The notes below the pieces were generated by a model. It saw only the letters and a program-made list of their open reading frames with translations. It did no database searches and was not told where the DNA came from. Below, piece after piece: positions 32,385 to 44,369 of a stretch of DNA of 64,000 bases. This DNA comes from Closterium sp. NIES-65 (lineage: Eukaryota; Streptophyta; Zygnematophyceae; Desmidiales; Closteriaceae). Both the position numbers and the translations under genes were made by a program. How positions within the stretch are numbered: position 1 is the stretch's first letter; each line of letters opens with the position of its first letter. The stretch spans positions 212,777 through 276,776 of the forward strand of contig CANXME010002652.1 of assembly GCA_948144175.1 (NCBI GenBank), in the 5' to 3' direction.

Positions 32385-34127
32385 CTATACGTACGGAACG
32401 TAGAGTACGTCGGAGATGAGGACCCGCTTCCCGGCCTCCCCTTGCAGAGCGACGGTTCCGCGACCCTCGACAGGCTGCAATGCTCCGTTGAACCCACGCA
32501 CGTGCTTCACCCCGTCGCTCGGCTCCATGTCGACGAAGACCGACTTCGTCCCCATCAGATGGTGGGAGCACCCGCTGTCGAGCAGCACCGCCATCGGGTT
32601 GGCCTGCACAGCTGCCGCCACCGCCTGGAAGTCTTTGCCAGCGTCCGGCGCCAGCGATACCGATTGCTCCACCACGCCGACCATCGAGCACGACGCCTCC
32701 TCGTCGCCTCGGCTCTTGCCGCTGGAGCTGTCGACGTCCTTCGTCGACGACGTCTTCTTCGATGCTTGCTTCTCCTTGCGCGGCTTCTCATCTCGACGGG
32801 GGCGACAACTGGCCGATCGACCACGGCCTCCCTGGTTGTCGTCTTCGTCACTGTCATCGTGGTTGGGGCATTTGAAGGAGAGATGGTCGGGGTCGCCGCA
32901 GATCCAGCACTCCCGCCGTTGACCACCACCTCGTTGACCCTTGTCCCGCGTCGACCGCTTCTCGTCGACGTCCTTCGTGGACCGCCCACCTCCGCTACCA
33001 CCCCCGCCCGGCTTCCCGCGCTGCCCTTGCTGCTGATTCAGCTTCGTCAATGCAGCGTATTTTGCCTGCGGAAGGAGCTCTGCAGGCTGTTTGGCCTCCT
33101 GCATCGCCTCATCTTGAAGAATGTAGCTGGTGATAGAGTCCTCGTAGAGGGACTCACGCGTGCCGGGCACCATCATCATTCTCTTCATGAGATTGTAGCT
33201 GTGTGGCAAGCCCTTGACGATGTGGGTGATGTAGGACGCTGTCAAGTATTCGGCACCCGCCATCTGCATCTCAGCCAGGATTCGTCGAGCACGGTTGCAG
33301 TAATCCGTCGCCGACTCCTGCTTGCCCATCCGAATGTGAGTCATCTTCTCCTCCAGCTGCCCAATGTACAGGTCGTCCCTGACCTGGTACGTTGACATGA
33401 TGAAGCGCCATGCCTGGTGACCAGCATCCAGTCGCTCTCGACAGCTCCTGAGCGCTAGCTGCACCACCGGCGAGCAACACCTCGAGATGACCATGAAGGT
33501 GAGCAGGTGAGCAGAACGAAACTCCCTGTGCAGCTTGACATCCTCCTCGGGCGGAATTGGCATGGTGCCGTCAGCGAAGCCCTTCAGCCCGGCGACCTCC
33601 AGCTGAGGTTCGATCGACTCCCTCCATGTGATGAGGTCCCGTCGACCTTGTAGCGGTGCGACGGTGATCCGGTCCGGCGAGAATTTGAAGTAGCCATACG
33701 CCGGTGCAATCCCGCCTGCAGTCACATGCGTCGTCGCCGAGAGCCCTCCACCGCTTCGTAGAGGAGAGCGACGTCGAACATCGACGCCGGCACGAGAGCT
33801 GCCTGCAGCCGCCGTCGACCGCTGCACTCGCGCCTGGATTCCATCGACACCACCGTCGACCTTGATCACCCCTCTCTGCCTCGTGCCTTTGCTGCCGCTG
33901 ACTTGTGCACCACCATCGACCTTGTCGTCGACGCCACCTTCCTTGCGCACCGGTCGAGGAGAAACCGGACGAGAAGGGTGTTCCGTCGCCCACTGCGACC
34001 GGATGCCCAACTCGGCGATCACCAAGGGGATCGTACCGTACTCGCCATCCGCGTGGCGTCTCCTCGCGTCGCCCAAACGTGCCTCCAAGGTGTCCGCTAC
34101 GCCCGCATCAACTACGGGGTCGACCAT
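32385..34127 (-). pseudogene. Cop-5 Gag and protease
   Basis: 580 codons. Disordered N-terminus, then the helical Gag domain (ITWRESIEPQLEVAGLKGF, YNLMKRMMM), zinc knuckle with canonical spacing (CWICGDPDHLSFKC, C-X2-C-X4-H-X4-C; about 32870-32912), a Lys/Arg-rich stretch and the protease motif LLDSGCSHHLMG (about 32570). A TAG after VLYVPYV ends the frame; the next codons continue a normal polyprotein, so this was a sense codon. Start at 34127 is the first ATG, not confirmed. Confidence 0.85.
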
Positions 34128-34226
34128 GGCGACTATCGCTGCTGCCGGCCTACGAACGACTTAGTAGGTGCAAAAGTCGGCTCCTGTCTGAAGGTATTTG
34201 CGGAGCCGTCCACGCTCACCGCACCA

Positions 34227-34393
34227 TACGGAGAGTCACTCTACAACGGTAGTGAGCTAGACTACGGGGGTTGGCACAAACTACTAGAGGTGATCGTAGA
34301 TTTGCTTGGTTCCTTAGTGCTTGCACATTCACGGGAGAAATTGGCAAGAGATTTCACTAGCAAATTAGGAATTACACAATGATTGAACAAGCA
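34227..34393 (-). repeat. Cop-5 5' terminal repeat
   Basis: Pair of 28698-28864. Immediately right of it is unrelated sequence and then the hAT relic. Confidence 0.75.
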
Positions 34394-34536
34394 ACGATAG
34401 TCAGACCGCGTTGCACTCGCATTTCTGATTCCTTTTTTTTTTTAGATAGCTTACTGAGCTTCAGTGTAAGAACTATGACATCACAAGAGTATATTACTAA
34501 ACTTAAAACTAGGTGTTACATTACATCTAGTCTACT

Positions 34537-36184
34537 CTACTCAGTATCAGAGTCCAGCGCCACTGTGGCACGGACATCAAGGCCATTGTCCTCATCATCA
34601 CTGTCGTCCGACATGGCTACAGCAGCACGTGCCTTGCACTTCTTTGAGGACCTCCGCCTTACCACATCTTCATCATCTTCGTCTTCATTGGAGGAAGCAG
34701 CTGACGTTCCTCCCTTGGCCTTCCACTTAGGGGCTCTCTCTAGAGTGCACTTGGTCGTCACTTTCTTAGCAAGGCGCCTCTTCTTTGCCCCACTCCAAGT
34801 AGCCACCATCTCGTTCCAGTTCGGCTCATACTGTAGGAGCGACATGGACATCAAATCCGCCAGGCATGTGTTGCACAGATTACCGCGGAGCCAGGATTTG
34901 ATGATGTTTTGCCTCGAGAAGCCGCGCTCGCACTCGACGGTGCTCAACATCAGCACAACCAGAGCGATCCAGATGCGGACCATGTTGGGGTAGCTCGTCT
35001 CCTAGTCTTCGCTGCGTAACATGTGCTTGAGGCCGGCGTGGAATGACTGGTCCTTGTACTGCGATGCCATCATCTTGGTGAATGGGTGGAGTTCCCTTCC
35101 CGCCTTTTTTCAGCTCACTCCTGCTCGCGCACAGTAGCAAGTACAAGAGGGGGGGATGACAGGGAGAGAAGTCTTTGGGAACATCACATCGAGTGTGAGC
35201 CATTGATGCACTCCATAGATAGACACGTACCTGGAAGTACGCACTTCTCCGCACTGAACAACTTGCGGAGAGACAGGAACCAGGCTGCGCAGAGGCGGTC
35301 TCTCTTCGCGCTACCCTCGGGGTACGCGTCTGGCAGAGAAAGCTTCGCTCCACTGAGGGTGTCTAGGCTCTCCATCCGCTTCAGGAGGTGCTTCACAACT
35401 TCCTGCGCAAAACGGGAGGTTACAGTGATGCACGATTCAATGTCTCCCTTGGACTTCTGACCCTTGATGGCGTCCTCGTGCAGCTTGAAAGTGTGGGTGA
35501 CGGGACTTCCCTCCCCATCCATGCCTTCGACAGTCACCTCCCGCTTGCTGTCCATGCTTCTCCAAAAACTCTGTCTGCAACTCGCTATCCTCAGTGTAGT
35601 TGATGTCGTGCTCGATGTAGCGTTGCTTAATCTTGTCGCACGTGTTGTGGACCATTGGTGCCACCCGGGTGATGTCCACCTGCACACGGCAAAAAGCATT
35701 TGTCACAGCCGCTCGAATGCATAAATAATAGCACGACCCTCACGAGTGCTCACCGTGCGCCGTTAAAATTTCAGGTTCAGCTCGTTGAGCAGCTTCAGCA
35801 CATCTGCCAGAAAGAATAGGAAAAGGTGGAACTTAAAACTTGTGACTGTCGCGTATGCCTTCTTGTCTTGCTCCCACAACACCACTATTGCCGCCGGTAG
35901 GACTGTCACAAGCCTCTGAATCGCGTCGCCACGCGCCAGCCAACGAACGTCTTGAAACCCCTGCACCTCCAGAGACGTCTAGTGCAGAATGTGTTGGAGT
36001 TCCATGCAGCGGGTGTGCAAGACGATGCCCCCAAGTTCTCTGCGACGCTCTGCACGACTGTGTCGACCATGTTGAGGTCGGGCACCGCCTCCGCCGCGTC
36101 CTTCGCGGCGAGAGCCTCCCTGCATGTGTTCGGATACAAAAGGTTATAACACTGCAACAAGTGTGACAACATAGTCATGCTCAA
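34537..36184 (-). pseudogene. hAT-type transposase relic (ZNF862/KIAA1586-like)
   Basis: Blocks in order on the minus strand: PDLNMVDTVVQSVAENLG (about 36070), VQGFQDVRWLARGDAIQRL (about 35950), ADVLKLLNELNLKF (35763), VDITRVAPMVHNTCDKI (about 35680), then after a donor at 35230 and an acceptor near 35118 a C-terminal dimerisation-like motif STVECERGFSRQNIIKSWLR (34920) and an acidic, Lys-rich tail to the stop at 34537. The DVRWL and E-R-G-F-S motifs are typical of hAT transposases and their ZNF862-like derivatives. An in-frame stop near 35980 and a frameshift near 35550 show decay. Catalytic Asp residues upstream are not recognisable. Confidence 0.7.
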
Positions 36185-36250
36185 TCAACCCACAAATAAC
36201 GACAACGGACTTGTGAGCAATGCAGTGGCACGTCACCAAGTGTGGGACTT

Positions 36251-36790
36251 TCAGTTTGAGCTGCGTCGCCACGACAGTTCGTGGAGCTTCTCTAGTAGCG
36301 CGTCTGGATCACGGACATGGATGGTGCTTCTAGAAGGCCCAGGATCACCTGTCGGATGTGCTGCTGTTGGAGTTGATGAAGTACCTACTCTAAGCGCTGG
36401 GGTGGGGCGTGCCATGATGCGGACGTGTGGAACCCCTGCCTTAGCAATCCGCAGTGTGCTCTGGCTAAATCGGCCTGCCTTGGGGAAGCGGGGCACGGCA
36501 GTACCACCTGAAGTGCTAGGCGCCGCTTGCGATCTACGATTTGGTGTATTCCGTGTAGAGGAACTAGGGGAGACAGGCGGTGTGCTGCTGAAAGCCCGCA
36601 TAGCAATAACAGCGGGCCATGAAACAGGAGTAACATTCTGCCGATTCGGGGAAGAAACCACTGGAACGCGTGTCGGCAAAGACGAGCCTAACACGGTGGC
36701 AGGCTGGGAGCGTCGTAGGAAATTTAGGCCCGTGACTGGTGGTTTGGGCAGTGGGGTGGGTGATCCAGCAGCTTCCGCGTCGTCCGCCAT
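36251..36790 (-). CDS. Hypothetical Ser/Pro/Thr-rich ORF
   Basis: 180 codons from ATG 36790 (MADDAEAAGSPTP) to stop 36251. Low-complexity Ser/Pro/Thr/Arg-rich, no domain recognised. It lies upstream of and on the same strand as the hAT relic, so it may be a disordered N-terminal exon of that gene. An overlapping plus-strand frame (36177-36995) is equally long; I prefer the minus strand only because of position. Confidence 0.3.
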   Translation of the reverse strand: MADDAEAAGSPTPLPKPPVTGLNFLRRSQPATVLGSSLPTRVPVVSSPNRQNVTPVSWPAVIAMRAFSSTPPVSPSSSTRNTPNRRSQAAPSTSGGTAVPRFPKAGRFSQSTLRIAKAGVPHVRIMARPTPALRVGTSSTPTAAHPTGDPGPSRSTIHVRDPDALLEKLHELSWRRSSN

Positions 36791-37303
36791 GGCGAGAAGT
36801 TGGACTGACGTGAAAGGGGAGATAACTAGTGTAATCGTTCGTGGTGATAATGGCTGGGTGGGGCGTTTGAAAGAGAACCTTGGAGAAGAAGGACCCCTGG
36901 AAACCCCCAACGCCCGACCACAAACCCCATTTGACAAAGCGCGCATGGTTCCCGAAAACTGTGGGTGGCACCACTTGACTGTGGTGATCCCGTAGCGCGC
37001 TTCCTGAACATTCTGCAGGCGCCAAATTTGTAGGTTTGAGGTGCTGGATTGATGACCGTTGTACAAAAATAACCAATCCCTCACTTGTGACAGGCCACGT
37101 ACAACAGAAACGGTCCTAAGTGGGCAAGTCGTGACGCAAACATCACGTGAGTTCAGCTGTGAACCTGACTGTTTGCCTGTTGCAGCAGCATTGTGTTGAT
37201 GTGGTGGCGAAGGATACCATACACGTGGGAGCACGGGGGGCGAAATGTATGATGCATACATTCTGGTAATCAAGGGGAAACACCCACACCACGGCTTGTT
37301 CAT

Positions 37304-38400
37304 GCGTGAATCACGCCCACGGGTAAAAAGATCCAGTAACAGACGAAAGCGGAAAGTGTTCCTGATGAATCAGAGGAACATGGAAAACGGATCTGATGGA
37401 TCAGATATAGCAGAAAAGCATTTCTGAATGAACAGACGTCACTAAGTTGTATTTTCTGAATCATCAGATTAAATCAAAAAGTAGCCTTCGAATATAGGAC
37501 AAAAAGATTAAAAAAATCTGCTAGCGACGTCCCTGGAGGGAGAGGTGGAAGAGGTCGAAGAGGGCTGTAGAGAGCATGGCAGCGTCAAATCTGAAAAGAG
37601 AGAGGCGGGAAGGGGGATAGCACAGGAGGGTGAGTTAGTCAAACAAGACTTGGCCTGCTGACTTGAGTTGACTGGCATGACTCACGTTGACCAACATTGA
37701 CTTCAGTTCTGAGATATACCATGACAGGCAAGGGTAAGAAATGAATTATCCAACCAGGTGGAGTTGGATTGCTAGGAAAGAGTGTGCTTGGTGAGGTGTG
37801 GAAATTACCCAACTTAGAACAGAAGCAAACCTCTTGCCAAACCTCAAGCCTCTCACCAGCCTGTCTCTCACCTGCCAAACCTCTTACCTGCCGAACCTCT
37901 CACCTGCCGAGCCTCTCACCTGCCGAGCCTCGCGTGCAGGGCCGTGATCAGCAGAAATCTAAAAAGCAGCTTTTCTGCTACAGCCGGCAACACCGCCACC
38001 CACAGGAACAGCAAGGGGAGGGCCGCAGTGACGGCAACTGTAGCAGCCACGCCCCCCCCGGTCCCATCAGGCAGCAACAAATGACATAGCAACAAGGCTG
38101 TAGCAGTCACGCTATCCCCTCCGCCTCCTCCTGCTGCTCATGCTCCTGCTGCTAGTTCTGGTAATACCCCTGCCACCTCCCCTCCACCACCTGGTTTAAC
38201 GGACACAAGCGACAAAAGAAGAGCCCATAGAATAGGACCCCTTACCGCCCCTGCCACAATTTCCTTCCACCAGCTGTCGTTCCCCCTCTCCCCCACCCCA
38301 CCCTCCCCCCCCCCCCCCCCCCCCCCCCCCCCGTGAAAAAACTCCCCTCTCCCCATCCCTAGAAGATTGAACATTATCGCTCATTGGAAGCCACAGAAGC
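37304..38400. other. Intergenic with short repeats
   Basis: No gene seen. A CTCACCTGCCGAGCCT-type 16-bp repeat occurs at 37855-37930 and a run of about 24 C at 38308-38332. ORFs are low complexity. Confidence 0.6.
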
Positions 38401-38414
38401 CCATCAGCACTGCC

Positions 38415-40454
38415 CTACAGTTTAACTCCAAACTTCTCCTCGAACAGCTGGTCTGAGCATTGGAGAAACTGGCGCAAATACACCACTTTCCTCGTCGCCT
38501 CCAAATCCAGAAGCTGCTGCTCTAGAACAACGCTCTCCCCTGGCTCGTCGTTGCTCAAAACAACCCCAAGTAACGGTCCACTCTTTCTTTCTTCCGCTCC
38601 AAATTCCCCCTCTACTCCCTCCACATTGTCAGACACAGAACCCAGCTTGCTTCTTTGTTTCCCAGTTTCAATCGAATCACCCCTCCTGTCTCCAACACTC
38701 GTTCGACTAACCATCTCGCGTGCCACTACCAAATAGCCCACTCGCACCAGTGCCAAATGTCGCGGTCTGATTCGTCGATCCAAACTCAACGTAAAGAAGG
38801 AAGGGAAGGCAATGACCTCCATCATAGAGAGCCCCATGTCCCGTTTTAAGTACTCCACCTTGTGCTTCAGGTTCGTTTTCCAGCTGCAGCTGATAGACTG
38901 CGGGTACCTCACCACCAAATCCACCACCAACTCGCGGGCCCGGCATCTCTTGTCACCTTTAGCTCAATTTGATGATCAAAGCTCATTCGCCCCTTCCAAG
39001 CAACTACCACGCTCGCCTTTAACCCGTCTTTGTGTTCCACTCCCCTCTTCCCCACTGCTCTCCAATACCTTTTCCACTTCTCGCGCAAGCTCTCTAAAAC
39101 TTTCCCTCATGACAACTTCACTAGACGCTATGAGCAAAGGAAATCGTGCCACCACCCGCACAGCTTTGTCTCGGCCAATCAAACCGACCAATACCGCCAC
39201 CTTGCCTTGCACGTTCTCCTTCGATAGATTCAGAACCGACTGGTACCTCCTCACAATTCTCCCTGCTGCTTTCTCCCCCCCGAGCTCAAGAAAGAACTGG
39301 AGCTTAGCTAAAAGAGTTTCTTTGTTGAAACTGAGGACGGTGGGGGCACGCCGAAGCAGAGAGGTTGCAATGGAGGGGGTGTCTGGGGAAGCGAAGGACT
39401 GGAGGATTGCAATATTTTCTGCGATGTGATAGTGAGAAATAGAGGGGATGGATGGATATTTCAAGATAAGCCTGCTCAAATGGAGATGCTGCTCATCTTG
39501 TTGCTGCTTCAAGAGGCCTGTGCTCGTGCTACCTGCTTCTACCTTCCTTCCACTTCCCGCCTTCAGGTAGGCTGATAGCATCTCAAGCTGATTATTCAAC
39601 GCCTCTTTGCTCCGAGTCAAGATGTCCGGACATCTCTCTATAATCACAGCCAGCTTGTCCACACGAACCCCTGCTCTCTCCACCAGAATATCCAGGTTCG
39701 TTGAACGTGGCTCCCAGCAGAGAAGCTTACGTCCACGTCGGAGCACTGAGCCCAATCTGCTTTGGCGAACGCCTTGAGCCGAAAGAAACTCAAGTGTATA
39801 CTAGATCATACGCAGAAAGCTTCGGAGCCAGGCTGGATTTTTCAATGTGATGTGGGCGATGTCACCATAAGATATGCCAAAGGACTGGAGGAGACGGACA
39901 CGTGGCAGGAAGTCATTGGTGGGATTGGAGCGGAGGAGTTGGGGGGTGGAGGCGAGAAGGGAAGCGACAGTGGAAGGGGAGGAGATGCCGAGGTGGGAGG
40001 AGAAGAAGCGGTAGAGGTAGAGGAGGGAGGAGCGAGAGGTAGCACGTCTGGGACGAAGTGTCGTGCATGGTGAACCTTCCTCACCCATTTCTGTTCCTGC
40101 CTTCCCCTCCTTCGAATTTATTTCCATTTCATCCATCTTCTCTTCCGGTGCTGCTTCTTCCTCTCCTTCCACCTCCTCGCCCTTCCCATTCTCCGCGTTC
40201 CCAGCCCCCTCCTCCTCCTCCTCTCTTACAATCTGAGGTCCGAACTTCGCCATCAGCACTTGAGCAATCACTGTCACTGCCTCCTCCTCCTCTTCAGATG
40301 CTTCCCCCTCCCTGCTCTTACTCTCGCTAAATTCGCTTCTTGCTTCCGCTTTGCCTGCTCTCCTCCCACGCCTCTTGCCTCCAACTTCCTTGGTTCCACC
40401 CTTCTTTTCCTCAACATATTTTGCGCTCCCTTCTGCTTCTCTATCAGCTCCCAC
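38415..40454 (-). CDS. mTERF-like organelle transcription/translation factor
   Basis: One frame carries an acidic Glu-rich N-terminus, then mTERF-type helical repeats: HLGISSPSTVASLLASTPQL, GISYGDIAHITLKNPAWL, LSRLILKYPSIPSISHYHI, SLLRRAPTVLSFNKETLLAK, RIVRRYQSVLNLSKENV, VVARFPLLIASS, VVDLVVRYPQSISCSW and FPSFFTLSLDRRIRPR. mTERF proteins bind nucleic acid in mitochondria or plastids. Two problems: a TAG at 39801-39803, and TGA stops at about 38963-38978. The latter lie in a 51-bp segment (38957-39007) that begins GTAG and ends AAAG and whose removal keeps the frame, so it may be a tiny intron. The frame has no ATG start upstream of the acidic region (GTG at 40454 is only a track boundary), so a 5' exon with a transit peptide is probably unseen. 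Stop TAA-type end at 38415. Confidence 0.7.
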
Positions 40455-41214
40455 CTCATCCTCCCCATCGGCAACTACAAGTGTCCCGCCTTCAACTTTC
40501 CGTCAAAATGTCTGGGGGTTGAAATCCATCGTGGGGCGAAATTTCGAGATGCCACGGTTGGGAGTGTTGAATTCAACAATATCAGCATGTGTATCGCAGG
40601 TTGATGTGAACACGCCAGGCGGCAACATTCCCAACCTGTTTCGTACTCTTCTCACTCCATCTCGACCCTGTGCAAAGCGCGGGGTGGGTGTATTGCAGCG
40701 CTTCCGAGATACAAAATGGATTACAATTTCGAGTCTTCACGTTTTGGGCGTTTCAAACGGTTGTGACTGTCTCGAAAGTACTGTTCCATCAAAACGCAAC
40801 CCGACAATGGTTAGCGATGTGGTTGGTACATTCCGAAGTCATACATTGTACGAGTTGATCAAAACATTACACTTTAACCATTGTGACTACAGTGAAGTAA
40901 CACGCAGCGTCGTTTCGAGCGCTACATTGTTACTGTAACAGTAGAGTTAGGTTTTTTGTTACGGTAGTTAAATTGTTTGGATTTACAATTACGTACGATA
41001 GTAGGTCGAAATGAAATATAAAACCGGAAATTAATAGCTTTTAAAATACGTTCAGAACGTGTTGTGAAAGCATTAATAAGCTGATTTACAAATTAGTAAA
41101 TTAGGAAAGTAAAAAGCATATTAATAGGTACAGTGCATTGCATTAGTAAGCATAGTTAATAATTAGGAAACTACGTGGCTAATGTGCCTAGACATTATCC
41201 TGGAAACTACATGC

Positions 41215-43125
41215 CTAGTACTCATCATCAGACTCACAATCCAGCACCTCCTCCTCCTCAGAATCTTCATCACCACCCTCATCCCCCAGGATATCAGCAT
41301 CCAAAACATCCTGAGGGATGGTTTGCCAACCAGCCAAGCACAGCATGCCAACAGCTATGTAGTTTCCCGCTGGAGACCCATGGCTGTTGATCCAACGCTG
41401 CACAATGCGGGCTTGCCTGCTAGTTGCTTCAGAGTCACCAGAACGATCCAGCCTCAGCTTGTTAGATGTGGGATAACGGAGCCTGTAACGAACCTGCCAA
41501 CGGTGCAAACATGTATAAAATTAGATGCAAGTATTTACTCAGAATGTTTGCATTGAGAATATTTACTTACAACAACCAGGATCAGGAGAAGCTGTTGAGC
41601 ATAAAGGCCAATGGGGCGATTTGGCTTGTAATCAGTGGTGAAGAGACGTGCACAGGTGATGAAAGCGCTGCTTGAAAACGGATGGCCGTCACGGACATGC
41701 CAGTAGATGCCCTTGAACATTGCAACAGAATCAACAGCAGAAGTTAGGCAACGTGTGCTAGTTCAGGAAACAAATTTAGTAACATAAAAACTTACAGGTT
41801 GAATTAACTTCCACGTAGAGGTGGCACTTGGTTGCAAAATCGTCAGGCTCGTCATAACGAATGAGATTACCCACCCGTACAGCAACCAAAAGCTTCGTTG
41901 GCTGTTTCCTAAGGGACTTCTTGCAGCCATGGTAATACTTCCCGATGCGGTTGTTGAAACGACGCTCGGTTTTGGTGATAATATCCTTGTCCTTCCTCAC
42001 CGCCAGCTGCCTAACGGCTTCATCACTTCCTTCCGTGAAACCTGCATGCACTGCAATCGGGGGAAAATGGTGTGAGAAACGCGAGAAACGATGAACACCG
42101 AATGCACAACAGAAGCTTACCAATAAGCCTGCTCGAAAGGTCAGTCCTGCTAGGTGACAAGTTCATGTGCTCAGGATCGTACAGAAGCTCCTCCACAGTA
42201 TCCGTCATCATTCTCTGCCAACACAAACTGGTAACAAGTGTCAGTATAACATCGTCACAGCGATTTGAAGGTAAATAAACTTGGAAAGAACTCACCTGAA
42301 AATCCAATTTGACGATTTTCTCCACGATAACAGCATCTGCAAGGGAGCTTGCGATGCCGAGTGCCTTCGATAGCTGCCCGTCCTTTGACTTGCACACCTC
42401 CGTAATGACCTTCATGTCATCTTCAAGCTTGGAGGCCTTCAGCCTAAGGTTGCCATTGACGGGGTTTTCCTCTGCCTCCTCGTGCAAAACTCCAGCATCA
42501 CCCGTCGGCTTCATACCCGCCATCCTCAGAGTACGGTCGTACACAGTATTACCTGAGGCGTGAGGAAAGCACCAGGTTAGTTATGTGACGCAGTCTAGAA
42601 ACATAACATGACAACAAATGCCAGGCTTCCTCACCAACGGGTTCGTCGTCATTCTGTTGCCCGGCCAAGACGTCAGCAAAAGGATCGTCGGTCTCTTCTG
42701 TGTCGTCGCCGGTGGCTACATCTTGAATCGTCGGTTCAGCAGCAGGATCGACCGCAGCGGCAGCCACGGTCGAGGGGCTCGCACTAGTTGAGGGCGCGCA
42801 CGCAGCAGGAACAATTGACGCTGCACGGGTGCCACGCGTTGCACCGGAGTGCTCTCCTGGACGCTTGGTACCTCGTTTGCTACGACTGGCCGTAGCACCA
42901 GGGGCTGGGAGTTTGCCATCACCTGGTGCATAACAATAGGAAAGAAAAATTAGGCAACAAGACTTCGACTCGTAACATCTAGAACTGAGAGCTGTGAAAG
43001 TAACAAGGCCCACCTGATGGAGCCAGAAACTTGTGCTGAGACTTGCTGTCATGCGGCAGTGAAGGGCGTGCTGGACAGGTCGTCTGCATGGAGGACGGGA
43101 CTACAAGACCACGTACACGCGGCAT
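41215..43125 (-). CDS. Seven-exon gene of unknown function
   Basis: Exons 43125-43014 (ATG, MPRVRGLVVPSS), 42922-42635, 42552-42296, 42214-42121, 42041-41796, about 41711-41571 and 41493-41215 (TAG). Most introns are GT-AG with matching phases. The product, about 470 residues, has an Ala/Thr/Pro-rich N-terminal half ending in an acidic patch (DDTEETDDPFADVLAG), a helical middle (ASKLEDDMKVITEVCKSK), a basic block (TERRFNNRIGKYYHGCKK) and an acidic tail (DEDSEEEEVLD). I recognise no domain. Exon 6 does not join in phase with exon 5 using the only AG acceptor (CAAG at 41712), so either that acceptor is wrong or there is a 1-base lesion. A small nuclear or chromatin-type protein is conceivable from the charge pattern but unsupported. 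Confidence 0.6.
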
Positions 43126-43436
43126 TGTGAAGTACCTACTCTTATACTAAGGGTTGTAAGAGTGGCGATATGATAGCAAGACCACAAGGAAACAGAGCTT
43201 TATACTCAGTTAAACGATCTAAGCGTGAAGGGGAACATCTCTCACCTACACGGTGGGGTTGTCCAGCAGGCGGTGCGACTCACGCGTACCGCACGAACTA
43301 CATTGAAGGTGAACTCAACGGGGGCTTGAAGTCTGAGGTGGCGGTGGGAAACGGGGAGGAGTTTGAAGTTTGAATTTTCAAACTTCAGATTCAAAGCACG
43401 AACAGAACCTCACGGGGCATGGGAGAGAGAACTGTG

Positions 43437-44312
43437 TGTTAGAGACTAAGGACGGAGTCAATGAAGATTAGGAGCCTAAATTTCTCAAAATCGTTGGCTT
43501 GAAATTCTGGACAGAATCGTCGAGTTCACAAGAAACGTCGTCGGCTAAACTTGCACCGTTGGAATTGTCTCAAACTCGAGTATGTTGTAGCCTGTAACCA
43601 GGGCTATCTTTCCCAATTTGAATCGTATCAAATGGTGGAGTAAATCTCGAGTTATGATTTTCGGCGCACTAGGGAGTATGCTGCCACATGCTTAACTCAA
43701 TCACAATGGTTCTCACAAGTTCCACAAAGTTACACACAAGAGAGTTAGGGTAGCACTAAACCAGGTAGGAGGAAAGAGGAGGACGAGAGGGAAGGTTCCA
43801 AGAGATTCCCCAACCAAGGAAACCCCATGCCACACAATTCCCTTCCCCATAGGCAACCCCACTTTCACATTTGTCACTTTCCCAACTCATGCCATCCACC
43901 TCAACCCACTTGGCCACACTTGCCAACCTGGTTTGGCTTCACCCAACCACATGGCAGCATTCTACAGTGATGGGTTCGAATTCCCAACCCCCAAAAGTCT
44001 GTACCCCATATTGAGTCAACCCCACAACTTCCCATAGTCGCCACAACCGAAGTACAGAAAGCATACGAACTCCAACGTTCGTAACTTTCTTGATATTGCT
44101 CCGATCGCGACGATTCTTGGCTCGTCGGAAAGATCTTGAGCAGTGGAGTCACTTCAGATATCTGCTCAAGCCAAATAACATTCACACACACTCAGAAAAT
44201 CCAAACCACAGAAAATCACAAATTCTTGCGCACGCTCATTTCACACATGCAACGCACGAACACATGATGGGAGGCAGACAGACGTGAATGCAAATGATAG
44301 CATCACATAACA
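43437..44312 (-). repeat. Cop-7 3' LTR
   Basis: 876 bp, TGTTATGTGATGC...CTCTAACA on the coding strand. Short ORFs inside it (for example around 43901-44191) are identical in the other LTR and are not genes. Confidence 0.95.
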
Positions 44313-44369
44313 AACTCCCCCTCTGGCTGCCAACCATCATCCCACATGCCATAGCTCAAGCATGCACCC

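Larger units (their letters stand above)
28698..34393 (-). mobile_element. Copia element Cop-5, RT-deleted
   Basis: Direct repeats of about 163-167 bp at 28698-28864 and 34227-34393 (9 differences over 163 bp) flank a minus-strand gag-pol. The repeats start TGCTTGTTCAATC on the coding strand; a possible PBS reading TGGTGCGGTGAGC adjoins at 34214-34226. No matching 5-bp target duplication and no clear PPT were found, so the exact ends are less certain than for the other elements. The body lacks the RT catalytic core. Confidence 0.75.

Noticed and set aside
36177..36995. 272-residue plus-strand ORF
   Set aside because: Mirrors a low-complexity region opposite the minus-strand frame; no motif in either, and position favours the minus strand slightly.
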